From positions 2,960,796 to 3,024,795 of the forward strand of contig CP053450.1 in the NCBI GenBank assembly GCA_013285505.1: DNA of 64,000 bases, in the 5' to 3' direction. How positions within the stretch are numbered: the first letter of the stretch is position 1; the number at the start of each line of letters is the position of its first letter. This document shows, piece by piece, positions 19,097-28,053 of the stretch. Under the pieces are notes generated by a model that was not told the DNA's origin, ran no database searches, and saw only the letters and a program-made list of their open reading frames with translations. The position numbers and the translations under genes are program-made. This DNA comes from Planctomycetota bacterium (GTDB lineage: Bacteria; Planctomycetota; Phycisphaerae; Phycisphaerales; UBA1924).

Positions 19097-20786
19097 CTAA
19101 TGCTCTTCTGCGACCCAGCGTCCGATCAACGACGCCGCGGAGTCTGGGTCGGATGTCACCATCTCTGAGACCTGCTCGATGAGCTTCCGGGCCCGCACCT
19201 GGTCGTCACCGACCTCGATGCCCGTCATCGCCGACTCGCTCTCGTCGGCCTCGCCCACCATGTCGTCCATGGTCGGCAGCGTCGGCGGGACGCCCGAGAG
19301 TTCTTCGGCGGTCGGCATCTCCGCCGGACGGGTGGCCTTGCGGACCATCATGAGCATCATGCCCATCGCGCCGAGCCGCCAGTAGTGCGAGCAAGCCCTT
19401 CTCGATCAGTCCGCCGCTGGCCATCGTCCCGCCGCCGGTCAGTGTGCCGAGCAACCCCGGCGCCGCGTCGCCGATCGAGGGTGCGGGCAGATCAACCGGG
19501 ATCAGGCTCACCACGACCGTGCCCTCGATCGGCTCGGGGTCTCCGGCCACGACCAGATGCGGCCTGATGCTGTCCTCGATCTTGGCCCGCTCGATCTGGA
19601 ACCTCGCGTCGATCTCCGCATCCGTCGGGCTTACCGGCTCCTCACCCTCCGCGGCCGCGCCCTGCAGGAGCCCGACCACGTAGCTGCGCGGGATGTTGAC
19701 CGAGGCCGCTAGCATGGTGGGCATACCCCGTGGATCCTGCTCGGTGACCGTCTCCGACCCGAGCCCGTTCTCGAACTGGGTCTCATCGTCGGCGTCCTCA
19801 AGAGAGGTGCCGCTCCCGCCGGACGAAGATGAGAGGATGCTCCCGGTCGCGTTGGACCGCACACCCGGCTCGGCGGACCGGGACGCCTGGCTCTGCGTCG
19901 TCGAGGCGGACTTCACCCGCGTGGGCACCGAGACCGTGCCCTCCTTGGGGTTGAGGTACTTGGTGGACTGCTTGCTGACGCGCGTCACGTCAACCTGGGC
20001 CGTCACCGCGATCGTCACACCGCGAATGTACCCGAGCATGTCGCCGAGCTTCTGGCGGAGTTTCTCTTCGGCAGCCGCGGTGTGCTCAAGATAGGTGGTC
20101 GCGAGCATCTCATCGGGGTTGGTCGGCCGGCGCTGGCGCCCGACCGAGCCGTCGATCACCCGGATGTTCTCGATCAGCAGCCCGGCCTTGGCGCCGGCGA
20201 TGAGCTGGGCGATCGCGTCAACCTCGCCCTGATCGAGCGGGCGGCCGGTGTTGGTGAATACCGTGGCCGACGCGGTCGGCGCCCTGACCGACCGGCCGAT
20301 CCCTCGCGGCTCGGGGACATCCAGCAGCACCGAGGCGTCCCGCACATCGCGGAAGCCGCCGATGATCCTCGCCAGCTCGTTCTGGAGCGCGATCAGGTAC
20401 ATCTGGTCGTTCTGCTGCTTGGAGTAGTAGAACCCCTGCTTGTCCAGTAGCGACGCGAAGAGCAGCGTGGTGTCGTTGGGGAGCTGGCCCGACTGTGCCA
20501 GGGTGGAGAGGGCGTAGTCCTCCTGCCCGCTCGGGACCATGAGCTTGCCGTTGACCATCTTGGCCTCGACGCCCGCGGCCTCGAGCACCGAGCGCGTCGC
20601 CCCCTGCGAGGCCAGATCGGCCGTCGGCAGGAACTCGACCATGTCCGATCTTGATGCGTACTGGGAGATCAGGAACAGCGTCATCGCGGCGATCACCCCG
20701 ATCGACCCCAGCAGTAGCTTCTGACTGGATGTCATCGAGCCCAGGTGTTCCCGGGCTCTGGTGAGCAATCGCCTGATCGGCTCCAT
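19097..20786 (-). CDS. fliF: MS-ring protein FliF (one frame break)
   Basis: About 560 residues. The N-terminal helix is at about 22-42 (KLLLGSIGVIAAMTLFLIS). The ring-building motifs follow (EVEAKMVNGK-type segment, then QNELARIIGGFRDVRDASVLLDVPE). A second membrane helix lies near the C-terminus (GLLALLAALGAMGMMLMMVR after correction). The last 80 residues form the FliG-binding tail (RKLIEQVSEMVTSDPDSAASLIGRWV), which is in a different frame; the break is at about 19376-19382. The ATG at 20786 is preceded by GGAGG at a good distance. Confidence 0.95.
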
Positions 20787-20998
20787 GGGTGCGGCCTCCG
20801 TGCCGAGTCAACCATCGGCGTTCCACGCCGAAGCGGCGCGCACGTCCACCGGGACGATCCGCCGCCATGACTTCGTCGGCACTCGAAGGCTTTGCGCTTG
20901 AATGTGCGCACATGTCGCGGAGTGCGGCAGAACCTGCGCGTCGGCCGGATGGACCGGGCGGTCACCCGCCCCCCGCCGGGAGGACGATCACCCCGCCG
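20787..20998. other. 212-base gap upstream of fliF
   Basis: No gene seen. It contains a perfect 10-base palindrome TGTGCGCACA at 20903-20912 and a nearby GCGCAAAG-type sequence. Both resemble the TGCGCAMA elements in the gaps upstream of fliN and of the TPR gene. The size of the gap suggests a separate promoter for fliFGHIJ, but no confident promoter element was found. Confidence 0.4.
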
Positions 20999-21325
20999 TC
21001 AGACCCGCATCTGCTTGACCTCGTCGTAGGCCTGCATCACCTTGTTGCGGAGCGACTGGATCATCTGGAAGGCGGTCTCGGCCTTCTTCGCGGCCAGGAT
21101 CACGCCCTCTGGGTCGTCCCGCTGGCCGCTGGCGAGGTCCTCCACGGCCTTGGTCGCGTCCTGCTGGAGGGCATCGGCCTCACGGAGCGTGTCCATGAAG
21201 ACGTCTCGGAAGCTCGGGCCGTTGGGGTCGGCCTCCGGGTGCGGGCGTGAGGTGCCCACGCCCGGCAACGGCCGCTGCACAGGGCCCGTGCCCCCCGCCC
21301 CGATCAATCCCACTGGATCCGCCAT
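20999..21325 (-). CDS. fliE: Hook-basal body protein FliE
   Basis: 108 residues, normal length. The C-terminal half is the FliE helical signature (FMDTLREADALQQDATKAVE ... ILAAKKAETAFQMIQSLRNK ... YDEVKQMRV). The N-terminal 40 residues are Gly/Pro-rich linker. FliE joins the MS-ring to the rod. It lies downstream of flgC. Confidence 0.95.
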   Translation of the reverse strand: MADPVGLIGAGGTGPVQRPLPGVGTSRPHPEADPNGPSFRDVFMDTLREADALQQDATKAVEDLASGQRDDPEGVILAAKKAETAFQMIQSLRNKVMQAYDEVKQMRV

Positions 21326-21365
21326 CTCTGCGTCCTCCGTCCGGCCTCGTGCCGGGCGCGTGTGT

Positions 21366-21782
21366 CTAGGCCAACAGTCGCAAGGCCTGTGCCATCGTCG
21401 CCTTCAGTGCCTCGGCCGCCGCGACGTTGGCCTCATAGCCCCGGGCGGCCGCCATCGCGTTGACCTGCTCGGCGATGGGGTCGATATCCGGGACCATGAT
21501 ATTGCCGTTGGCGTCGGCAAAGGGGCTGCTCGGGTCCCATTTGGCCCGGACTGCGTTCTCATCGATCCAGATCGAAGCGACGTGCACGCCCATCTTGCGG
21601 CCGGCCTCGGTGCCGGCGCTCGGGTCGCCGGCCGCAAACTCGGCCGCCCGGCGCTTGTACGGGCTGTAGTTCCCGTCGGCATCGAGGATCGCGTTCTGGT
21701 TGGCGACGTTGGAAGCGATGGTTTCCAGCCTCGTGCGTTGGGCGATCATGCCGCTGGTCGGGATATCGAGCATGCCCCACAT
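21366..21782 (-). CDS. flgC: Proximal rod protein FlgC
   Basis: 138 residues, normal length. The N-terminal rod helix is recognisable (MIAQRTRLETIASNVANQNA, about 11-30), and the C-terminal partner helix has the FlgC pattern (DPIAEQVNAMAAARGYEANVAAAEALKA, split). A conserved GVHVASIWID-type strand lies between. FlgC polymerises in the proximal rod with FlgB. It starts 28 bases after flgB. Confidence 0.95.
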   Translation of the reverse strand: MWGMLDIPTSGMIAQRTRLETIASNVANQNAILDADGNYSPYKRRAAEFAAGDPSAGTEAGRKMGVHVASIWIDENAVRAKWDPSSPFADANGNIMVPDIDPIAEQVNAMAAARGYEANVAAAEALKATMAQALRLLA

Positions 21783-21810
21783 GGAGGTGCCTGGCCTTTC
21801 GTTCGGGGGA

Positions 21811-22257
21811 TCAGACGCGTTCGCTGATCGCCATCTGCAGGATCATCGACTGTGAGCGGTAGAGGTCGGCCGCGGTCCTGAACGCACTGGTACTCTCGGC
21901 GAGGGTCTGCATGAGCCGCTCGAGGTCCCGGTTGTTCCGGTCGTGCGTGAGCACGCCGTTGCCGGCGGAGGAACCGGGCACGATGGTCATGCGGCCGGAC
22001 TCGGTCGCCCGGATCTCGTCGGTCTCTTCCCAGGCCAGCGCCCCGTGCATGCCGCCGGTCCGGCCCCGCCGCTCCCGGACCGCCTCGTCGAGCATCGCCT
22101 GGAAGCCCTCCACCGAGACGTCCTTCTGGATGAAGTTCGGGGTCTCGATGTTGGCGATATTGTGGGCGGCCAGCCGCTGTCGCTGGGCGGCAAACCGCAT
22201 CGTCATCTCGAGGGCCGGCAGCGCCCCGGCGTTGGTGAGTTGGTTGATCATGGTCAT
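21811..22257 (-). CDS. flgB: Proximal rod protein FlgB
   Basis: 148 residues from ATG 22257 (MTMINQLTNAGALP); a second ATG two codons on is equally possible. The rod signature is clear (RFAAQRQRLAAHNIANIETPNF, split over about 22-43). The C-terminal helix (RNNRDLERLMQTLAES ... AADLYRSQSMILQMAISERV) matches FlgB. The frame is open upstream to 22338, but that stretch is promoter sequence: a sigma54-type element lies at 22304-22319. Confidence 0.95.
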   Translation of the reverse strand: MTMINQLTNAGALPALEMTMRFAAQRQRLAAHNIANIETPNFIQKDVSVEGFQAMLDEAVRERRGRTGGMHGALAWEETDEIRATESGRMTIVPGSSAGNGVLTHDRNNRDLERLMQTLAESTSAFRTAADLYRSQSMILQMAISERV

Positions 22258-22303
22258 CCGCGGGTCTCCCGCCGCGATCTGTCGCGGCCGGTCCGGAGTC
22301 TCT

Positions 22304-22319
22304 CGCAATCGGCGGGCCA
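22304..22319 (-). promoter_or_regulatory. Sigma54 (-24/-12) promoter upstream of flgB
   Basis: On the minus strand the sequence is TGGCCCGCCGATTGCG, against the consensus TGGCACG-N4-TTGCW. The invariant GG and GC are spaced by exactly 10 bases and only two other positions differ. Transcription would start about 12 bases after the GC, near 22292, giving a 5' leader of about 35 bases before flgB. The gene just upstream encodes a sigma54 activator with the GAFTGA loop, which fits direct control. Confidence 0.75.
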
Positions 22320-22353
22320 GCGCCCCCCGATCCGTCAAACACCACTCGCGTCG

Positions 22354-23907
22354 TCACAGAGACGGCTCGACGAGACGCAGATCCTTCCACTTGCGGAGCT
22401 TGAGCCCGAGCGTCCGCACGCCGATCCCCAGAGCCGCGGCCGTCTTCTGGCGGTGCCCGTTGAACCGCTGGAGCGTCTCGATGATCGCCTCGCGCTCGAT
22501 GTCCTCGAGCTTGCGGACGCCCGCCGCGGGGAGGGGCTTGGGCTCGACCATGGGCGCGCGCTCCCGTTTGCGCCGTGGTGCACGCCCCCGGCGGCGGTCG
22601 CGCCCGTGGACCAATGACAGCGGCTTCGCGGCCGCGGCACCGTTCGATCCTGGGTGCCCTTGGCTCGGATTGGGCGACACGGTGCGGAGCCACGGCTCGA
22701 CCATCGAGCGGGTCAGGACCCTTGCGCCGGGCTCGCCCGACCGGGCCCGCGCGGCCAGCAGCACGACGGCCCGTTCGCAGACATTCTGCAGCTCGCGGAC
22801 ATTGCCGGGCCAGTTGTACGACCCGAGCAGTTCCATTACGCCCGGCTCGATGGCGATCTCCCCGCTCCGCTCACGCTCGCTGAACCGATCGAAGCAGTGC
22901 CGCACCAGGGCCTCGACGTCCTCGGGACGGTCCCGCAGCGGCGGGACGTGGATCGGCAGCACGTTGAGCCGGAAGAACAGGTCCTGGCGGAACTGCCCGT
23001 CGGCCACCGACTGGGGCAGATCGCGGTTGCTGGTGGCCAACACCCGCACGTCAACACCGATGGTGACGCTCGAACCGACCCGCTCGAACGAGCGTTCCTG
23101 CAGCACCCGGAGCAGCTTGGCCTGCACCTGCGGCGAGACCTCCGAGACCTCGTCGAGCAGGAGCGTTCCGCCGTCGGCGAGTTCGAACCGCCCCTTGCGG
23201 GTCTGGTCGGCACCCGTGAATGCGCCCCGCTCGTGACCGAACAGCTCGCTCTCGAGAAGAGACTCAGATAGGGCCGCGCAGTTGACCGCCAGAAACGGCC
23301 GCTCACGCCGGTCGCTCGACTCGTGGATGGCTCTGGCGACGACCTCCTTGCCGGAGCCGCTCTCGCCGGAGATCAGCACCGTGCCCTGCGACCCCGCGAC
23401 GGCGTTGACCTGCTGGCGGACGCGTTGCATCTCGGCCGACTCGCCCACGAGCCGTTTCGCACCGCTGACGAGTGGTGCCGACCCGGGGGCGGCCGCGTCA
23501 ACGGCCCGGGCCTCCAGCCGGAGCAGCGTGTTCTCGCGGACGATCCGGGCGTGCGCGACCGCACGCTTGACGGTGATGATGAGCTCGTCGCCCTCGAACG
23601 GCTTGGTGATGTAGTCGAACGCCCCCAGACGCATCGCCTCGACCGCCGTCTCGATCGTGCCGAACGCGGTCATCAGCACCACGGGCACCTCGTCGTCGAT
23701 CTCGCGGATCTTCTCCAGCAGTTCCAGCCCGGTCATGCCGGGCATCTTGAGGTCCGTGATGATCACATCGGGGCGTTTCTGCGCGATCCGTTCGACCGCC
23801 GCCTGCGCCCGATCGGACGTGACGACGTCGAACCCCGCCCGCCGGAGTGACGAGCCAACGCTGTCCCGCATCATCTCCTTGTCATCGACTACAAGTACCG
23901 TGCTCAT
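22354..23907 (-). CDS. Sigma54-dependent response regulator (FlrC/AtoC type)
   Basis: 517 residues in three domains. Receiver domain 1-120: acidic pocket Asp8/Asp9, phospho-acceptor Asp52 in VIITDLKMPG, and the conserved Lys in YITKPFEGDEL. AAA+ sigma54-activator domain about 150-390: Walker A GESGSGKE, the sigma54-contacting loop GAFTGA, Walker B GGTLLLDEVSEV. C-terminal Fis-type helix-turn-helix about 460-517 (ETLQRFNGHRQKTAAALGIG). A basic, poorly ordered linker of about 60 residues lies before the HTH. It overlaps the histidine kinase stop by 4 bases, so they are a pair. It most likely activates the flagellar promoter at 22304-22319, as FlrC/FleR do. Confidence 0.92.
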   Translation of the reverse strand: MSTVLVVDDKEMMRDSVGSSLRRAGFDVVTSDRAQAAVERIAQKRPDVIITDLKMPGMTGLELLEKIREIDDEVPVVLMTAFGTIETAVEAMRLGAFDYITKPFEGDELIITVKRAVAHARIVRENTLLRLEARAVDAAAPGSAPLVSGAKRLVGESAEMQRVRQQVNAVAGSQGTVLISGESGSGKEVVARAIHESSDRRERPFLAVNCAALSESLLESELFGHERGAFTGADQTRKGRFELADGGTLLLDEVSEVSPQVQAKLLRVLQERSFERVGSSVTIGVDVRVLATSNRDLPQSVADGQFRQDLFFRLNVLPIHVPPLRDRPEDVEALVRHCFDRFSERERSGEIAIEPGVMELLGSYNWPGNVRELQNVCERAVVLLAARARSGEPGARVLTRSMVEPWLRTVSPNPSQGHPGSNGAAAAKPLSLVHGRDRRRGRAPRRKRERAPMVEPKPLPAAGVRKLEDIEREAIIETLQRFNGHRQKTAAALGIGVRTLGLKLRKWKDLRLVEPSL

Positions 23908-24900
23908 GTCTCGGCCCTTCCGTGCTCTTGGCTTTGCTTGACGGCGTGTCCCTGCCGTCTGGGGATGATGATCTCGACTGTGGCACCGTCGCCGCGGCGC
24001 GGTCCGTTGTTGCTGACACTGACCCGCCCGCCGTGCGCATCGACGATGCGGTGCACGATCGCCAGACCGAGCCCGGTACCAACCGCACGCGTGGTGTAGA
24101 ACGGATTAAACATCCGCTCGGTGACCTCGCCGTGGATGCCCGTGCCGGAGTCGCGCACGGCGAACGCGATCGCCTCGCCCTCGGGCAGGTCCATCGGTGT
24201 TGCGGCTGACGCGCAGGACCCCCGGCCCTGCCGCCCCACCGATCTCACCGTCGCGTGCCTCCTCGATCGCCTCGACGCCGTTCCGGATCACGTTCACCAG
24301 CGCCTGCCGGAGCTTGCCGGCATCGCAATCGAGCTCGAGCGAGCCGGCCCCGTCGCCACCCCGCCCGGTCGGCACAACCTCCACCTCGACCCGGATATCC
24401 GCCGTCGAGGCCGAGACGCCCGAAAGTTCGAGCGCCGATTCGAGCAGTTCGCCAACCGGTGTGGGAGCAACCCGCATCCGCGCTTCTCCCGCGAAGACCA
24501 GCACATCGGTGACGATCGCGTCGAGGCCGCGGACGGCCCGGCCGATCTTCTCGGCGACGTCCCGGTCCGCGGGGCGGTCGGCCAGATCTTCAGAGAGCAT
24601 GCGGGCGTAGAGCCCGATCGACCCGAGCGGGTTGCGGATCTCGTGGGCGATCCCCGCGGCCATTTCACCGAGGGCGGCGAGCCGCCGCGAGCGTTGAAGC
24701 TGGTCGTCGGCGTCGCGGAGTTGCGACCGAAGCCGCGAGACCTCGGCGGTCAACTGGTCGTGGGAGACCTGGAACCGCGAGGTCGCGTCGTTGAGCATCC
24801 GCAACAGCTCGGGCAGCTCGTCGGCGTTGGGCCGGAACGAGCCCGATCCGGACCCGCTCGCGGCGGGGAGGCGTTCGGTGTGTTCTGCGGTCTGCGTCAC
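23904..24900 (-). CDS. Cytoplasmic histidine kinase (FlrB/FleS type), one frame break
   Basis: About 330 residues. No membrane segment is seen. A short helical sensor region (LPELLRMLNDATSRFQVSHDQL, 27-48) is followed by coiled coil, then the HisKA H-box (LGEMAAGIAHEIRNPLGSIG) and an HATPase domain with N-box (LRQALVNVIRNGVEAIEEA), G1 (VRDSGTGI) and G2 (GTGLGLAIVHRIV). The last 95 residues are in another frame; the break is at about 24195-24205. It is directly upstream of, and overlapping, the sigma54 activator gene, its likely phosphorelay partner in a flagellar checkpoint. Confidence 0.88.
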
Positions 24901-24903
24901 GCG

Positions 24904-25386
24904 CTATGCCTCCCGGTCCTGAAACTTCGCTGCGGGCCGCTGCGTTGTCGCGCCCGCGTACGCGGCGACGGCCCCCTTGGAGCGCCCCGTCCCGGCCAGT
25001 TCGCCGGCGAGCGAATCCCGGCGGCGCTCCATCAGCTTCCGGTCGGCGTCGTCCCGTGTGGCCACCAGCGCCGCGAGATCGGCCATCCGCTCGACCTGCT
25101 GCGCCAGCCGGTCCCGCTGTTCCGGCTTGGCCTCCGCGAGCACGGCCTCCCATTGGTCCCGGAACGGCTGCAGCTCGCGTGCAAGGCCGGCGATACCGTC
25201 GATCACCGTCTGACGCTCTGTCAGCACGCGCAGCAACTCATCCGTTCGTTCGCTCTCCACCAGCGACTGCTGCCGCTTGCTGAGGGCGTCGAGCCGGACA
25301 AACAGCGTCTCCTGTTCATCCAGCAGGAGGCGAAGCCGACCGTGGTCGTGGGGTGCGTTGATTGGGTTACGGTGTGGCGTGGTCAT
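24904..25386 (-). CDS. FlgN-like flagellar chaperone
   Basis: 160 residues, mostly helical. The N-terminal helices (LRLLLDEQETLFVRLDALSKRQ and ERTDELLRVLTERQTVIDGI, about 16-75) match the pattern of FlgN, the chaperone for FlgK and FlgL. The tail is basic and Ala/Gly-rich. It sits at the head of the regulatory pair within the flagellar strand, 3 bases before the kinase. FlgN families are weakly conserved, so this rests partly on context. Confidence 0.6.
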   Translation of the reverse strand: MTTPHRNPINAPHDHGRLRLLLDEQETLFVRLDALSKRQQSLVESERTDELLRVLTERQTVIDGIAGLARELQPFRDQWEAVLAEAKPEQRDRLAQQVERMADLAALVATRDDADRKLMERRRDSLAGELAGTGRSKGAVAAYAGATTQRPAAKFQDREA

Positions 25387-25440
25387 CCTTGACCTTTCTC
25401 TCGGCGATCCTCGCCGATTCTCATGGGCCGCGAGGCGGCC

Positions 25441-27954
25441 CTACTGGTCTGCGAATCCGTACAGCTTGGCGGTGGAGTCCAGCCACCGTTCCCAATCTGT
25501 CCTGCTCATGGGGAGGAACGGGTCGTTCCACGCGTCGTCCGGCAGCAGGCTGTAGAACCGCTTGGCCCGTTCGTTGGCGGCCCGCGCCTTGTCGGTCTGC
25601 CCCATCGCGACATAGGCGTTGACGATCTGCACCATCGCGACCAGCGATGCGGGGTCCTCGTTGTACCGCTCGCGCGCGAGCTCGTAGTGCTGCACCGCCG
25701 CGTCGTAGTCGCCCAGATCGAACGCGCAGTCGCCGAGGAAGAAGTAGGAATTCCGCAGCGCCACGCGTTCGCTCTCGGTGAGCGCGTCTGCGGCCTTGGC
25801 CTCGAGCGCTTCCCTCACCTGCTCGAAGATCTCTAGCGCCCGCCGCAGGTGCGCCTCGCGGGCCTCGCGGAACTCCAAGGACTGGGCGTCCGACATCGCG
25901 TCCGTGCCGAGCGTGGCCTCGATCGCCGCGGCCTCCTGCCGATAGGCATCGGCCAGCCGGAATCGGACGACCGGCATCTCCGGGTCGTCCGGATACCTCT
26001 CCGACGCTTCAGTCAGGCGTTCGATCGCCTGCACGTATTCACCCAGACGGTGGTGCAGCGTCCCCAGCAGGAGCAGCGCGTCGTGGAAATACACACTCCC
26101 CTCGTCGCCCATACGCCCGGAGAGCGAGTCCTCAAGCAGACGCCGGGCGTCATTGTCGTTGGCCGCGTCGGCGTCGGTCAGGTAGACCTCGGCCAGCGGC
26201 ACGAAGCTCTCCTGGGCGTACTGCCCGACGCCCGCGTCGTTCTCGCCGTCCGCGATGAGGCTCTCGTACGCCTCGGCCGCAAACTGCAACTCGCCGAGCG
26301 CCTGATAGCACCGGGCGATCCGGAATCTCGCCTCGGCCTGCGAGCCCTCGCGCCCGGGGACGCTGGGGTCGTCGGGCACACCCTCCAGAAACTCCCGGAA
26401 GGTCGCGACGGCACGCTCGAGGTCGCCCCCACGCTCGAATGCCATCGCCGAAGACCAGAGGCTGTGCACATACGCCTCGTTGTCAGACAGCATGACCCGC
26501 CGGGCGTACTCGCCGTGATAACGCCCGGCCGCGATCGAGTGCCGCTGCACCGAAGCCCTGGTGGCGGGGTCGAGGTCCTCGATCCGCGTCGCCGTACTTT
26601 CGTCAGCCGCCGCACCCTCGTTGATCAGCTCCTCGGCGAGCAACTCGTGGGCGGTGGCCAGCGTCGAGAGCACCTCCAGCGAGACGTCGCCGAGCCCGAA
26701 CAACTCCTCTGCCCGCAGCACAAACCGCAGCGCGGTGCGCGGGTCCGACGCGTCCAGACGATCGCGAGCCCGGTCGAGCAGGCTCTGCGCGACACGCTCC
26801 GGCGGCACGAGCGGGTGGGAATGCCCACGCAGCAGAGCATCCACGACCTCGGCATAGGCATCCGCCGACTCGTCCATATGACCGATGAAGCCCTCGGTCT
26901 CGGCCAGCCCGAACGTGGCGGGCAGCTGCCAGTCCAGATCTTTCGCCCACACCGCCACAGCCGCGTAGATGTCGCGGGCCGACGACGTGTCGCCCATCGC
27001 CTGGGCACACATCGCCAGCGAGACCTGCGCCCGAGCGGTCATCGGCTCGGAGTTGCCGAGAAACTCCAGAGCGCGTTCAAACTGCTTCTGCGCCGACCCG
27101 TACTCCCCGAGCGCGAAGTGCCCCTCCCCCAGCAGCACGTACAACTCGGCCAGCGCCCCCTTCGGTGCCGCATCCAGCCTGAGGATCCCCTGCAGCAGCC
27201 TCGCCACCGCCTCGGAGGCAAAGCCCTGCCCGAGCCGGATCTCGCTCTCGCGGGCCAGCAGCCAGGCGCGGTCGGCCGGTTCGAGCTCAGCGTCCGACGT
27301 AATGGACGTCAGTGCCTCGATCGCGCGGTCGTACTCCGGCCGGGGCTTGGCCAGCTCGTGCTCCACCAGGGCTCGCAACATGGTGCGCCGCGCGTCGGAG
27401 GCGTCCCTCGGCAGGCCCATCACACGGGCCAGAACCTTGTCTTCCTTCCCGAGCAACAGATAGCTCTGACTGAGCGTCACGACATCGGGGGGTGAGAGGA
27501 CCAGCCCCGCCTGCTCGGCCGCGTGCAGTTCGCGCCGGATGGTCTCAGCATTGAGCGGGTCCCGCACGCCGAGTTCGCGTTCGCCCAATGCCACTGCCCG
27601 AGCGACCAATCGGTGATAGCGTGCCTTCTCAAGCGACGGCACCCAGGGCTGCTCGATGACGGGCAGCGCCTCGTCGTTGAGGATATCGAGGGCGGACTGA
27701 AACTCCGAATCGTTGATGCGGTCTTCCGCCGCGTTCAGGGCAGCGGCGACGTCCGGACGCGGCTTGGTCGCCAGACCGACCGCGATCCCCGCGGTCAGCA
27801 CCCCGACACCCAACACCAGCACCAGCAACGGCCACGCGGCACGGGCCGCGTTCAACGTCCGGCGCCAAGGCCCGGATTGGATTGGATCGGTCCCGCTTTC
27901 CAAGCGACCGCCTCCGTCTGCGCGGCCCGGGCACCCCGGATCCTCCGGCGTCAA
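25441..27954 (-). CDS. Membrane-anchored TPR-repeat protein
   Basis: 837 residues. A hydrophobic anchor at about 37-62 (AWPLLVLVLGVGVLTAGIAVGLA) places the rest outside the cytoplasm. From about residue 70 to the end there are many TPR-like helical pairs, for example LNAAEDRINDSEFQSALDIL, LLGEGHFALGEYGSAQKQFE and LGDCAFDLGDYDAAVQHYEL. No catalytic motif is seen. TPR arrays usually bind other proteins; the partner is unknown. It is the first gene after the flagellar block on the same strand. Two tandem motif copies 20 bases apart lie just upstream at 27987-28020. Confidence 0.7.
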   Translation of the reverse strand: MTPEDPGCPGRADGGGRLESGTDPIQSGPWRRTLNAARAAWPLLVLVLGVGVLTAGIAVGLATKPRPDVAAALNAAEDRINDSEFQSALDILNDEALPVIEQPWVPSLEKARYHRLVARAVALGERELGVRDPLNAETIRRELHAAEQAGLVLSPPDVVTLSQSYLLLGKEDKVLARVMGLPRDASDARRTMLRALVEHELAKPRPEYDRAIEALTSITSDAELEPADRAWLLARESEIRLGQGFASEAVARLLQGILRLDAAPKGALAELYVLLGEGHFALGEYGSAQKQFERALEFLGNSEPMTARAQVSLAMCAQAMGDTSSARDIYAAVAVWAKDLDWQLPATFGLAETEGFIGHMDESADAYAEVVDALLRGHSHPLVPPERVAQSLLDRARDRLDASDPRTALRFVLRAEELFGLGDVSLEVLSTLATAHELLAEELINEGAAADESTATRIEDLDPATRASVQRHSIAAGRYHGEYARRVMLSDNEAYVHSLWSSAMAFERGGDLERAVATFREFLEGVPDDPSVPGREGSQAEARFRIARCYQALGELQFAAEAYESLIADGENDAGVGQYAQESFVPLAEVYLTDADAANDNDARRLLEDSLSGRMGDEGSVYFHDALLLLGTLHHRLGEYVQAIERLTEASERYPDDPEMPVVRFRLADAYRQEAAAIEATLGTDAMSDAQSLEFREAREAHLRRALEIFEQVREALEAKAADALTESERVALRNSYFFLGDCAFDLGDYDAAVQHYELARERYNEDPASLVAMVQIVNAYVAMGQTDKARAANERAKRFYSLLPDDAWNDPFLPMSRTDWERWLDSTAKLYGFADQ

Positions 27955-28053
27955 CCCGCCCCGCTCACACCCCTATCGGATGTCGCGACGCGCAAACTTC
28001 ACCTGTCATGCGCAGACTTCGCCCGCTGGCGTGATGCACCTGAGTAAAACGAC

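Noticed and set aside
20790..20806. GG-N10-GC sequence (GGCACG...GC) just upstream of fliF on the minus strand
   Set aside because: It would start transcription inside the fliF coding region; the same bases serve as the Shine-Dalgarno sequence.
27975..28001. FliA (sigma28)-like promoter upstream of the TPR gene (TGAAGTTT ... CCGATAG)
   Set aside because: The spacing is two bases longer than the consensus and the match is partial.
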